Position numbers and translations under genes: made by a program
Assembly: GCF_900769625.1 (NCBI RefSeq)
Contig: NZ_CAAGHK010000045.1
Span: 1-64,000, forward strand
Direction: 5' to 3'
DNA from: an uncultured Clostridium sp.
Lineage (GTDB): Bacteria > Bacillota > Clostridia > Clostridiales > Clostridiaceae
Length of the DNA stretch: 64,000 nucleotides
Part shown: one piece after another, positions 53,307 through 61,349 of the stretch
Position numbering within the stretch: position 1 is the first letter of the stretch
Layout: the number at the start of each line of letters is the position of its first letter
The notes under the pieces: model-generated
Database searches by the model: none
Told to the model about the DNA's origin: nothing
What the model saw: only the letters and a program-made list of their open reading frames with translations

Positions 53307-54653
53307 CTAAACTTCTTCCATAACAATATTTTTAGATTGTAATCTATCTTTTTTGATTATACATAAAACTAATCCTAATAATATTCCTGCTACTGCTGGA
53401 ACTATCCATCCTAAACCTTGAGAATACAATGGAAGTTTTGCAAAATTATTTACTAGGAATTCAATATTAAATCCAGCCTGGCTTAATGCATCAACTACAC
53501 TTACTATACCTGTAAATAATAGTGTACATGTATACACCATTCTGCTTCCTTTAAATACCTTATCAAGCATTGCAAGAACAATAAGCATAATTGCTATTGG
53601 ATAAATTGCATTTAAAACTGGAACTGACACTGCTAATATTTTTGTTAGTCCCATATTTGCAAGAACCATGCTTGAAAGTGCTAAAATTCTTACCCAAGTT
53701 TTATATGATATTTTTGAGTTTAAAGTTTCAAAATACTCACTACACGAAGTTATTAATCCTACACATGTAGTAAGGCATGCAACTGTAAATATTACCGCTA
53801 AAAGTACTGCTCCCGGTTCACCAAAAAGGTATGTCATTACGTTATTTAAAGTCTGTGCTCCATTTTCAGTAGCTCCAAATCTTCCTCCGCTTGCTGCTCC
53901 AAGATGACATAACATTGAATATACTGCTACCAGTAATGCACCTGCAATAACACCTGCTTTTATTGAGCACGAAACAACCGCTTTTTCAGATTTTACCCCT
54001 TTAGACTTTATTGCAAATGAAATTACTATACCAAAATTTAATGCTGCAATTGTATCCATTGTAAGATATCCTTCTAGAAATCCCTTTACAAATGGCGCTG
54101 ATGCATATTCTCCAGTTGGAACTCCGTATCCCCCTAATGGCTTAAATACTGATGAAACAAATACTAAAGCAATAAGTGTTAATAATGTTGGAGTTAAGAA
54201 CTTACCTATACGGTCAACAAGTTTTGATGGTGATAAACATAACCAATATGCTACACTAAAAAATACAAGTGTGTATAAAAATCTAGCAAATACCATGTTT
54301 ATATCTGTTCCTGTAATAAATGGAGCAACTGCCATTTCAAATGGAAGGCTTCCAGCTCTAGGAATACCAAGGCAAGGCCCTATAGACATATATATTAACA
54401 CAGTAAATATTGTTGCAAAAACAGGATTAACTCTTTCAGCAAGATTTCTAAGACCACCAGACTTAGCAACAGCGATAACTCCTAATATAGGAAATCCCAC
54501 CGCAGTAATAAAAAACCCTGCCATTGAAATCCAAGTTGCACTACCTGCTGATTGTCCTAAAAATGGTGGAAAAATTAAATTTCCTGCTCCAAAAAATAAT
54601 GAAAATAACATTAAACTTACTAATCTTAAATCTTTTCTTGATAAATTATCCAT
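53307..54653 (-). CDS. brnQ: Branched-chain amino acid transporter, LIVCS family
   Basis: The 448-aa protein has about twelve membrane segments and the BrnQ features FGAGNLIFPPFLGQSAGSA near residue 21, VYMSIGPCLGIPRAGSLPFE near 88 (read LIYMSIGPC) and YPIAIMLIVLAML near 350. It imports leucine, isoleucine and valine with Na+ or H+. A T-box leader with an AUC specifier precedes it, so expression rises when isoleucine is short. GGGGGAAATTTAGTT precedes the ATG. Confidence 0.95.
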   Translation of the reverse strand: MDNLSRKDLRLVSLMLFSLFFGAGNLIFPPFLGQSAGSATWISMAGFFITAVGFPILGVIAVAKSGGLRNLAERVNPVFATIFTVLIYMSIGPCLGIPRAGSLPFEMAVAPFITGTDINMVFARFLYTLVFFSVAYWLCLSPSKLVDRIGKFLTPTLLTLIALVFVSSVFKPLGGYGVPTGEYASAPFVKGFLEGYLTMDTIAALNFGIVISFAIKSKGVKSEKAVVSCSIKAGVIAGALLVAVYSMLCHLGAASGGRFGATENGAQTLNNVMTYLFGEPGAVLLAVIFTVACLTTCVGLITSCSEYFETLNSKISYKTWVRILALSSMVLANMGLTKILAVSVPVLNAIYPIAIMLIVLAMLDKVFKGSRMVYTCTLLFTGIVSVVDALSQAGFNIEFLVNNFAKLPLYSQGLGWIVPAVAGILLGLVLCIIKKDRLQSKNIVMEEV

Positions 54654-54662
54654 AACTAAATT

Positions 54663-54950
54663 TCCCCCTTCTTTTTAGTTATCAGTTAACAATTATCAGT
54701 TTCTTATATTAATTCTCATTTAAACTATTCTCATAACATTAATAACTATCTTTATAAATAATACCTAATGTTTTAATATAAATACCGATACACCTTTCTG
54801 TTTCTGATAACTTTGATTATTCAAGTGACTTCTTTGTTTGAAAATTCTAAGGGCCCTATTTTCAATTACTTATATACTACTATCCTTCATTAAACTACTA
54901 TCACTTGCTTTAATTTTAAATTATTCATATGCTAGATTTATTGGAAAACG
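54663..54950. other. Spacer between the brnQ T-box and brnQ
   Basis: About 290 bases separate the T-box terminator from the brnQ ATG. It holds a TTAGTTATCAGTTAACAATT segment of the dispersed repeat type near the brnQ start and no ORF. The long leader is unusual for a T-box gene. Confidence 0.5.
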
Positions 54951-55240
54951 AAAAATACCCCGCCCCTTATAATAAAGGGACGAGGTTAACTCGCGATACC
55001 ACCCTAATTCCATAAAGTTGATAATATAAATATATAATCACTCTACAGCTCTCAGTAACGTACTTTATAATACGCTTTCCTTTTAACGGTGGAATTTCCG
55101 TTGAAACTTACTTTAATATTTCAGTTTCACTCCTCCAAGATGATTTTCAGTAATATACTGCACATTGACTTTCATCAACCGTCAACTTTCTGTAGAACAA
55201 TAATTATTACGTACTTTTTCTTTTCATGAGATTTATATCT
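54951..55240 (-). promoter_or_regulatory. T-box leader of brnQ (specifier AUC, Ile)
   Basis: The minus strand has AGGGTGGTATCGCG near 55005-54992, a terminator with arms CTCGTCCCTT and AAGGGGCGGGG ending in TATTTTT, and stem I parts GTACGTAATAAT, GGTTGATGAAAG and CTTGGAGGAG. Aligned base by base with the trpS leader, the specifier is AUC at 55144-55142, followed by AUC-UUGGAGG. An isoleucine codon fits a branched-chain importer. Confidence 0.93.
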
Positions 55241-55385
55241 AACTTTGAATTCATAATACTCTGAATTAAAAATGTTGTCAATATATTTTTTATTTTTTTA
55301 TCATTATCGACACTTATTTAGTGAATTATCTTTAATATTATAGTATTAATTTTATATATGTAATTAAATATATATTTATTAATTC

Positions 55386-55829
55386 CTATCTAATTCTATC
55401 TTCTAATTTTTCTAAAAGATTATTAAGTTCATCTTTTAATTTTTCTATTTCATTCCTGCTTAAATTTATTCTACATTCCATTTCCTTTGGAACACATATA
55501 ATTTCTTCTCTAAGTCTTTTTCCTTCTTCTGTAAGTTCAACAATTACTACTCTGTCATCGTTGATATCCCTATATCGTTTGATAAGTCCCATACCTTCGA
55601 TCTTTTTTAATAATGGTGTTAATGTTCCTGAATCAAGATGAAGCCTCTTCCCTATTTCCTTTACTGTACTCTTTTCATCTTCCCATAAAACAAGCATTGC
55701 AACATATTGAGTATACGTAAGATTAAACTTATCTAGACATGGTTTATATAGTTTAATCACTTCTCTTGAAGCGGCATAAAGAGAAAAACAAAGCTGATTA
55801 TCAAGCTTCAGATTATCATAATTACTCAT
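55386..55829 (-). CDS. ohrR: MarR-family regulator, OhrR type
   Basis: The 147-aa protein has LDNQLCFSLYAASREVIKLY near residues 10-29, with the reactive Cys14 in the position used by OhrR to sense organic peroxides, then the winged helix (VKEIGKRLHLDSGTLTPLLK, then DINDDRVVIVELTEEGKRL). It would repress peroxide-defence genes. No ohr gene is next to it; thioredoxin lies upstream. AGGAGGAAAATCT precedes the ATG. A 12-bp-armed palindrome 50 bases upstream may be its operator. Confidence 0.88.
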   Translation of the reverse strand: MSNYDNLKLDNQLCFSLYAASREVIKLYKPCLDKFNLTYTQYVAMLVLWEDEKSTVKEIGKRLHLDSGTLTPLLKKIEGMGLIKRYRDINDDRVVIVELTEEGKRLREEIICVPKEMECRINLSRNEIEKLKDELNNLLEKLEDRIR

Positions 55830-55875
55830 AGATTTTCCTCCTCAAATTAATATTTATCCTAAGAATTATTTTTAG

Positions 55876-55903
55876 ACTAATAGAAAATCATTTTTCTATT
55901 AGT
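55876..55903. promoter_or_regulatory. Palindrome upstream of ohrR
   Basis: ACTAATAGAAAA (55876-55887) and TTTTCTATTAGT (55892-55903) are perfect 12-base inverted repeats around ATCA. Their place 47 bases before the ohrR start suggests an autoregulatory operator, but a hairpin in the leader is possible. Confidence 0.5.
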
Positions 55904-55936
55904 TTAAATTTTCATTTATTATTTTAATCAAAAAAT

Positions 55937-56009
55937 ATAGATACCCTGTAGTCTAAGGATAATTAAATGCACACTCAGTTAATTATCCTATATACAATCA
56001 GGTATCTAT
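55937..56009 (-). terminator. Two-tier terminator of trxA
   Basis: An outer pair ATAGATACC / GGTATCTAT (55937-55945 and 56001-56009) encloses an inner 11-bp pair AGGATAATTAA / TTAATTATCCT (55956-55966 and 55979-55989). The minus strand continues ATTTTTTG. The nested form is unusual. Confidence 0.75.
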
Positions 56010-56057
56010 AATTGTTAATTATGTCTATTATCTATCTTATAACCAAATCAGATATAT

Positions 56058-56366
56058 CTAAAGATTACATTCAATAGCCTGCTTTATTCTATCTTTTGGT
56101 AAAAATCCTACTAATGTATCAACCGGTTTATTATCCTTGAATAAAATCATTGTTGGTACGCTTGATATTCTGAATTGATCTGCTAAATCTCCAGACTGGT
56201 CTATATCAACTTTTATTATCTTAACCTTTCCAGCCATTTCCTCACTTAAATCTTCAAGTACAGGAGCAAGCATTTTACAAGGTCCGCACCATGTTGCAAA
56301 GAAATCTACTAAAACAACTCCTTCTGAAATTTCATTTTTAAATTCACTACTATTGACTATTTTCAT
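56058..56366 (-). CDS. trxA: Thioredoxin
   Basis: The 102-aa product has the complete thioredoxin fold with the active site FFATWCGPCKMLAPVL near residue 24-39 (WCGPCK), VDIDQSGDLADQF near 62 and the cis-proline in ISSVPTMILFKDN near 74. It reduces protein disulfides in the cytoplasm with thioredoxin reductase, which is not in this window. AAAGGAGATATTTTT precedes the ATG. A consensus promoter lies upstream. Confidence 0.96.
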   Translation of the reverse strand: MKIVNSSEFKNEISEGVVLVDFFATWCGPCKMLAPVLEDLSEEMAGKVKIIKVDIDQSGDLADQFRISSVPTMILFKDNKPVDTLVGFLPKDRIKQAIECNL

Positions 56367-56482
56367 AAAAATATCTCCTTTTTAGCCATATTAATATCTG
56401 TATTCTTTATTTATTTTGGCTTATCTTAATTTCTATATACATTTAGTTAAATTAAATTGTATTCAACCTAATTTCTAATTTA

Positions 56483-56511
56483 ATTATATATATCAGTGGA
56501 CATATTGTCAA
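56483..56511 (-). promoter_or_regulatory. Consensus sigma-A promoter of trxA
   Basis: TTGACA (56511-56506) and TATAAT (56488-56483) are separated by exactly 17 bases on the minus strand. The expected start is about 110 bases before the trxA ATG. Confidence 0.85.
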
Positions 56512-56694
56512 TACATATTATTATCCCAAAGCTTTATACTTATATGCCTAGTGATTCGTAAATATTCTTAACGATTATTTTAGTCTCAGCTAATAATGAA
56601 TAACTATTTAATTTCCCCCAAACAATAAAGTGACAATCCACATTCAGTATCATGGATTCCAACTTTTAAATAATTACTATTTAAATTAATCTTT
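56512..56694. other. Spacer between trxA promoter and the 255-aa gene
   Basis: AT-rich sequence with one weak hairpin (AATCCA / TGGATT near 56635-56665) that may end transcription of the 255-aa gene. No ORF is seen. Confidence 0.4.
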
Positions 56695-57462
56695 TTATTT
56701 CACTATGATCTTAAAATCCCTTAAATTTATCTTGTATTCATTAAGCATTTCAATTACAGTATTCCTGAATTCATTCTGTGGTGATTTTTTATCAACAACT
56801 TTAACCGGTTTGACTTCAATAGTGCTGTGTCTATTTTCCTTATACTGCTTTGTCAATATTTCTGCTGTTTTTACAAGAAGATCATCCCAGTCCTCAACAA
56901 TTATAATATTATTATCAATTTCAAATCCCTTTGGATCCTTTCCTGAAAAATCATTATAGACTTCCAGTTCTATATTGACTGTATTCACATCAGTATCAGA
57001 AATTTCTTTTGATTTAATTTCATTTTCTTCTGCCGGATAAAGATTATCTTTTTTTATATCTTCTTTTTTTTCCTGCTTTATTTCAGTGTTTTTATTCCCC
57101 TTATCTTTCATCCACTGAACATAATCTTTTATATTTTCAACTACTTCATATACTGAAATACATGTATCTCTATATTCCTGGCTTAATTTAAAATCTCGGT
57201 TATCCTTTATCAATTTACTTGATTTATCTTCAATATGGTCAATTGTATTTTCTAATATTACAGATAAATCTAAAAGTCCCTTTTGTAGCTCATCAGACAT
57301 TGTTGGAAAATTTTTAATTATATATTCTATCGTATCAGCTTTAAACAGTGAAAGTACCCTTTTTGATTTATTATTAATTGTATTGTCATTTTTTATAATA
57401 TCTTCATTAGTAATTCTATCGTTTATCATAGTTTGTGTTTCTTCCTTTTTAAAAAACCCCAT
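56695..57462 (-). CDS. Unrecognised 255-aa hydrophilic protein
   Basis: I do not recognise the family. The protein is cytosolic. Residues 1-35 are polar and start MGFFKKEETQ; 40-120 form helices (FPTMSDELQKGLLDLSVILE); 125-170 is a Lys/Glu-rich linker; and 175-255 look like a small alpha/beta domain with NNIIIVEDWDDLLVKTAEIL and NEFRNTVIEMLNEYKINLRD. The last domain resembles small C-terminal domains of the form 'velvkSWkdvLievcelL' seen in restriction or phage-related proteins, but the likeness is weak. GGAGTTGTAAAAG precedes the ATG. It stands alone with its own terminators. Confidence 0.7.
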   Translation of the reverse strand: MGFFKKEETQTMINDRITNEDIIKNDNTINNKSKRVLSLFKADTIEYIIKNFPTMSDELQKGLLDLSVILENTIDHIEDKSSKLIKDNRDFKLSQEYRDTCISVYEVVENIKDYVQWMKDKGNKNTEIKQEKKEDIKKDNLYPAEENEIKSKEISDTDVNTVNIELEVYNDFSGKDPKGFEIDNNIIIVEDWDDLLVKTAEILTKQYKENRHSTIEVKPVKVVDKKSPQNEFRNTVIEMLNEYKINLRDFKIIVK

Positions 57463-57536
57463 CTTTTACAACTCCATTCATATACTAAATCAATCTTATT
57501 TTAACATATATTTACTATTTTGTTAAATATTTATAT

Positions 57537-57583
57537 AAAAAGAAAAGGAATATCCATGTTATTATCGATTTCCTTTTCTTTTT
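57537..57583 (-). terminator. Terminator of the GltD-like gene
   Basis: AAAAAGAAAAGGAA pairs with TTCCTTTTCTTTTT (57537-57550 and 57570-57583), 22 bases past the stop at 57605. Confidence 0.85.
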
Positions 57584-57604
57584 ATATTTCGATTTTATAG
57601 TTTA

Positions 57605-58834
57605 TTAATTATTTTCACAATATTCTATGATAGATTCAGCAACCTTTTTTGCTTCAACAACAGCCTGAACTACTGTCTTTGCTCCTGTTACAACATCACC
57701 CGATGCAAATGTTCCCTTTTTAGTTGTGTGACCTCTATCATCTGTAACAAGAAGCCCCCACTTATTTGTATTAAGATTCTCTGTACTTGATACAATATAA
57801 GTTCTAGGTGACTGACTTATTGCAATTATTATTGAATCACATTCAAAGAATTCCTCTTCACCTTCAATAACTTTTGTTTTCACTATTCCATCTTCATCTA
57901 TAACATTTTCTGTACATGCAAGTCTGACTCCGTTATCTTTAATCTCTAATGGTGCTCTGAATAATTTAAAATTAACTTCATTTTCTTTTGCTTCTCTTAT
58001 TTCCTCTTTTGTAGCAGTCATATCTTCAAAGCCCTTTCTGTATAGTACAGTAACATCAGCTCCATTGATTTTTGCCATTCTTGCTGCATCCATTGCTACA
58101 TTTCCTGCACCAATAACCGCAACCTTTCTGCCTAGTCTATAAACATCTGGGGATTTCAGATAATCAATTGCAAAATGTACATTTCCTAAAGTCTCGCCTT
58201 TAATATTCAGTGTCTTAGGATTCCATACACCAGTTCCAATAAATACTGCTTTGTATCCATCGTCAAATAATCTGTCAAGAGTTATTACTGGACCTATCAA
58301 TGTATTTGGTCTTATTAATACGCCAATATCCACAAGTTTCTGTTCCAGCTTATCAACAATTTTCCTTGGAAGTCTGTATTCAGGTATTCCATATCTTAAT
58401 ACTCCTCCAATTTTATCATGTGCATCAAATATTGTAACTTTATATCCTCTTTTAGCTAATATAAATGCAATGGTTATTCCTGCAGGACCTCCTCCAATGA
58501 TAGCAACTCTGTCTTTATCCTTTGGAACATTCTCTAAATCAAGATCTTCTAAATATTTTGCTGAAATCTCAGCTTCCATTTCATGAAATCTTATAGGTTC
58601 TCCTTTTATTCCTCTTATACAGTTTCCCTTACATTGATCTTCATGTGGACACACTAATGCACATACAACTGATAACGGATTATTATTGAATAATATTTCA
58701 CCAGCTTCATGCATTCTTCCTTCTTTATACAGACTTATTACTTCAGGAATAGGTGTATCAATTGGACAATTTGCCCTACATCTTGGTATCTTACATAACA
58801 GACATCTGTCTGCTTCATCTTTTAATAATATCAT
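57605..58834 (-). CDS. NAD(P)-dependent oxidoreductase, glutamate synthase small-subunit-like
   Basis: The 409-aa protein has an N-terminal iron-sulfur domain with two cysteine groups (CLLCKIPRCRANCP near residue 11 and CALVCPHEDQCKGNC near 58), then the FAD site VAIIGGGPAGITIAFILA near 110 and the NAD(P) site VAVIGAGNVAMDAARMA near 235, ending ASGDVVTGAKTVVQAV. This is the GltD/SudA/PreT-like electron-transfer family. No gltB, preA or nfnA gene is adjacent, so the partner and reaction are open. AAGGAGAACAAA precedes the ATG. Confidence 0.9.
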   Translation of the reverse strand: MILLKDEADRCLLCKIPRCRANCPIDTPIPEVISLYKEGRMHEAGEILFNNNPLSVVCALVCPHEDQCKGNCIRGIKGEPIRFHEMEAEISAKYLEDLDLENVPKDKDRVAIIGGGPAGITIAFILAKRGYKVTIFDAHDKIGGVLRYGIPEYRLPRKIVDKLEQKLVDIGVLIRPNTLIGPVITLDRLFDDGYKAVFIGTGVWNPKTLNIKGETLGNVHFAIDYLKSPDVYRLGRKVAVIGAGNVAMDAARMAKINGADVTVLYRKGFEDMTATKEEIREAKENEVNFKLFRAPLEIKDNGVRLACTENVIDEDGIVKTKVIEGEEEFFECDSIIIAISQSPRTYIVSSTENLNTNKWGLLVTDDRGHTTKKGTFASGDVVTGAKTVVQAVVEAKKVAESIIEYCENN

Positions 58835-59033
58835 TTTGTTCTCCTTAAAAACCTTATTTCATTTGTACATTAACGCTAATCATATATTAAATTATATTCT
58901 ATACTCTTTTACTTTTTAAATCAAATATAAGATATCTATTGATAACAATTATTTATATGAATTATACTTAAAATTACAAGATTTATTAATTAAGGAGGTC
59001 TTTAAAATTTTAAATTCAAAAGGAGATAATCAT

Positions 59034-59447
59034 ATGTGGATAGTTTTTGCACTTTTGTCAGCTTTATTTGCTGCTCTTACTTCTATCTTAGCCAAAGTTG
59101 GTATCGAAGGGATAAATTCAAATCTAGCAACTGCAATCCGTACAATTGTTGTTTTAATAATGGCCTGGGGAATAGTATTCTTTACAGGGACTCATTCAGA
59201 AATTTCAAATATTCAGGGTAAAAGCTGGGTCTTTCTGATTTTGTCTGGCCTTGCCACTGGATTATCATGGATCTTCTACTATAAAGCACTTCAGCTTGGA
59301 GAAGCTTCAAAAGTAGTTCCAATTGATAAATTCAGTGTTGTAATAAGCATGATTCTTGCCTTTATAGTCCTTAAGGAGGCTGTTACTGCCAAAACAATCA
59401 TTGGCGGAATTTTTATTACTATTGGCACATTTGTACTTATACTGTAA
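59034..59447 (+). CDS. EamA-family membrane protein with a single EamA domain
   Basis: The 137-aa protein has five membrane helices and one EamA domain: MWIVFALLSALFAALTSILA at the start, FYYKALQLGEASKVVPIDKF near residue 88 and VLKEAVTAKTIIGGIFITIG at the end. Most EamA proteins have two such domains; single ones work as dimers or pairs, as in small multidrug transporters. The substrate is unknown. AAAGGAGATAATCAT precedes the ATG. It is divergent from the GltD-like gene. Confidence 0.9.
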   Translation: MWIVFALLSALFAALTSILAKVGIEGINSNLATAIRTIVVLIMAWGIVFFTGTHSEISNIQGKSWVFLILSGLATGLSWIFYYKALQLGEASKVVPIDKFSVVISMILAFIVLKEAVTAKTIIGGIFITIGTFVLIL

Positions 59448-59523
59448 ATTTCCAAAGACTCATTTAAAACTTCAAATATTCAATATAAAAGCTTATAATA
59501 TATTGCATCACCGATAAATTAGC

Positions 59524-59568
59524 TGATAAAAAATAATATTTATCTATAAATTAATATTATTTTCTATC
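59524..59568. terminator. Terminator of the EamA gene
   Basis: GATAAAAAATAATATTTA pairs imperfectly with TTAATATTATTTTCTATC (59524-59541 and 59551-59568), about 75 bases after the EamA stop, and may also serve the minus-strand remnant. Confidence 0.65.
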
Positions 59569-59594
59569 AGTATAATTTATCTTCTAATCCTGAA

Positions 59595-60015
59595 TTATTT
59601 TATTAACTCTTCTAATTTAATATAAGGGTTTCTATATCTATTTTTATTAACTGTACCCTTACCAATGTGTATAATTGGATATATATTTGACTTTCAGATT
59701 ATTATCTATTTTTCTTTTTAATAGTTTACTGACCTGATAGAAACTGTTATATTCACTTCCGCCACCAGAAACCCCTACTGCAAAAATATATGACTTTTCG
59801 TTTATTTTTACTTTAGATAAGAAATCATACACCTGTATAGGAACTCCAGCATAATGTATTGGATATATTATGTCTATAATATCATCATCAAATTTAAAGT
59901 TATTCTCCTTGACTGCTCTGCTTATTGAAATTAATTCACATTCTTTAAATTTTTCACTTATCCTTTTTGCAACATATAAACAGTTTCCTGTAGATGTAAA
60001 GTATAATATTTTCAT
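59595..60015 (-). pseudogene. EFR1-family flavodoxin-ferredoxin gene with an internal deletion
   Basis: From the ATG at 60015 (site GGAGAGTGTGCT) the frame gives the flavodoxin part: MKILYFTSTGNCLYVAKRIS, then YPIHYAGVPIQVYDFLSKVK and GVSGGGSEYNSFYQ. It stops at 59659. In the next frame the sequence reads IIHIGKGTVNKNRYRNPYIK and LEELIK, which is the usual C-terminus of EFR1 proteins. The roughly 100 residues between, with both 4Fe-4S cysteine motifs, are gone. The truncated 118-aa flavodoxin-like product could be made but would lack its electron carrier domain. Confidence 0.82.
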
Positions 60016-60040
60016 AGCACACTCTCCATTCACTTTATCT

Positions 60041-60802
60041 TTACTGATTATTTTTCAAATTTCTCTGATATCGTCCTATAAAAGGTGTCACTAATTTTCT
60101 AGGAAGCAGAACAAATAATTTGTATTGAAATCCCGGGATTATAGTCACCTTATTTTTCATAAGTCCTTCATATCCCTTTTGAGCTACAAATTGTGGACTC
60201 ATTGCATTTGAATTATCTTTTTTCCCAGCATTCTTAGAAAAATTTGTTTTGGTTGCTCCAGGACATAATGCACTAACAGTGACATTATATTGCTTTAATT
60301 CTTCTGAAAGTGCTTCTGTAAATGAAAGTACATAAGCTTTTGTAGCGTAATATACTGCTGTATAAGGTCCTGGATGATATGACCCCGTAGATGCAACATT
60401 TAAAATACGCCCTTTCTTCCTTTGTACCATATCCTTTGCAAAAGACTTCGTAAGATACGTAAGTGCATTCATATTCAGTTGCATGATACTTTCATCTCTT
60501 TCATATTCTTCTTTTATAAATTCTCCTACATATCCTACACCTGCATTATTTATTAGTATATCTACATTAATTCCTTTGACAACTACTTCCTCATATAGCT
60601 CCTTTGCATCTTCTTTTCTGCTTAAATCTTTTGCAAAAATATTAACTTCTACCTTATATTCTTCGCTTAATTCTGTTTTTATCTTTGCAAGTAATTCTTT
60701 ATTTCTTGAACACAAAAGCAGATTATACTTGTTTTTTGCAAATACTTTTGCAAATTCATATCCAATACCACTGGTTGCACCAGTAATTAAAACATTTTCC
60801 AT
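60041..60802 (-). CDS. Short-chain dehydrogenase/reductase
   Basis: The 253-aa protein is a classical SDR: the cofactor motif LITGATSGIGYEFAKVFA near residue 5, ILINNAGVGYVGEF near 84, the catalytic Ser in NVASTGSYHPG near 135 and YxxxK in AVYYATKAYVLSF near 148. The Arg/Ser pattern after the first strand (LLCSRNKE) suggests NADP(H). The substrate is unknown; similar proteins are called DltE-like or acyl reductases. An ArsR-type regulator gene lies 70 bases upstream, and the broken EFR1 gene follows 26 bases downstream, so the three form an operon. Confidence 0.9.
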   Translation of the reverse strand: MENVLITGATSGIGYEFAKVFAKNKYNLLLCSRNKELLAKIKTELSEEYKVEVNIFAKDLSRKEDAKELYEEVVVKGINVDILINNAGVGYVGEFIKEEYERDESIMQLNMNALTYLTKSFAKDMVQRKKGRILNVASTGSYHPGPYTAVYYATKAYVLSFTEALSEELKQYNVTVSALCPGATKTNFSKNAGKKDNSNAMSPQFVAQKGYEGLMKNKVTIIPGFQYKLFVLLPRKLVTPFIGRYQRNLKNNQ

Positions 60803-60874
60803 ACTAACCTCCCTATCATATTTTTGAAATAAAATTTTACACTTTCATAACTATAGAACTGTTAAATAATCGAT

Positions 60875-61180
60875 TTATTTATTTTTACTAATGTTTATAA
60901 TACTACAAGCCTCATTTATAGTATCTTTATTAATCATTGCAATCAAAAATTTTCCTCTTTTTTCGGTAGTAATAAGCCCTGCATTTGATAGTTCCTTTAA
61001 ATGATGTGAAATAGTCGGAGCTCCAATATTAAATTTATTAATTATTTCTGTTATAAAACATTCACATGTACAATTATCCTCAAATGACTTTTCACTAATT
61101 TTTAATATTTCCAAATATATTTCCAGTCTATTTTCATTTGATAAAGCCTTAAATATTTTTGCTAATTCTTTTGAGTTCAT
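60875..61180 (-). CDS. ArsR-family winged-helix regulator
   Basis: The 101-aa protein has an ArsR/SmtB core: LAKIFKALSNENRLEIYLEI at residues 5-24 and FNIGAPTISHHLKELSNAGL near 50-70, then a wing KRGKFLIAMI. Two cysteines in DNCTCECF (near 36-40) could bind a metal or a thiol-reactive signal, but the typical CxCxxC arsenic site is not complete. It is first in a set with the SDR and EFR1 genes and likely represses them. AGGAGGAGAAAT precedes the ATG. Confidence 0.9.
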   Translation of the reverse strand: MNSKELAKIFKALSNENRLEIYLEILKISEKSFEDNCTCECFITEIINKFNIGAPTISHHLKELSNAGLITTEKRGKFLIAMINKDTINEACSIINISKNK

Positions 61181-61308
61181 ATTTCTCCTCCTGATAATAT
61201 AGATGCAATTTATCTTAGTTTTATACTTATCGAATTATCATGATATTACTACTATATATATATTCCTGTCAATTATTACACTTTTACACAAATACTATAG
61301 AAAAACTA

Positions 61309-61344
61309 ATAACTCCCTCAATAAAAATTTATTGAGGGAGTTAT
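61309..61344 (-). terminator. Terminator of the MBL-fold gene
   Basis: ATAACTCCCTCAATAAA pairs with TTTATTGAGGGAGTTAT (61309-61325 and 61328-61344), six bases past the stop at 61350; TAGTTTTTC follows on the minus strand. Confidence 0.9.
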
Positions 61345-61349
61345 CAAAA

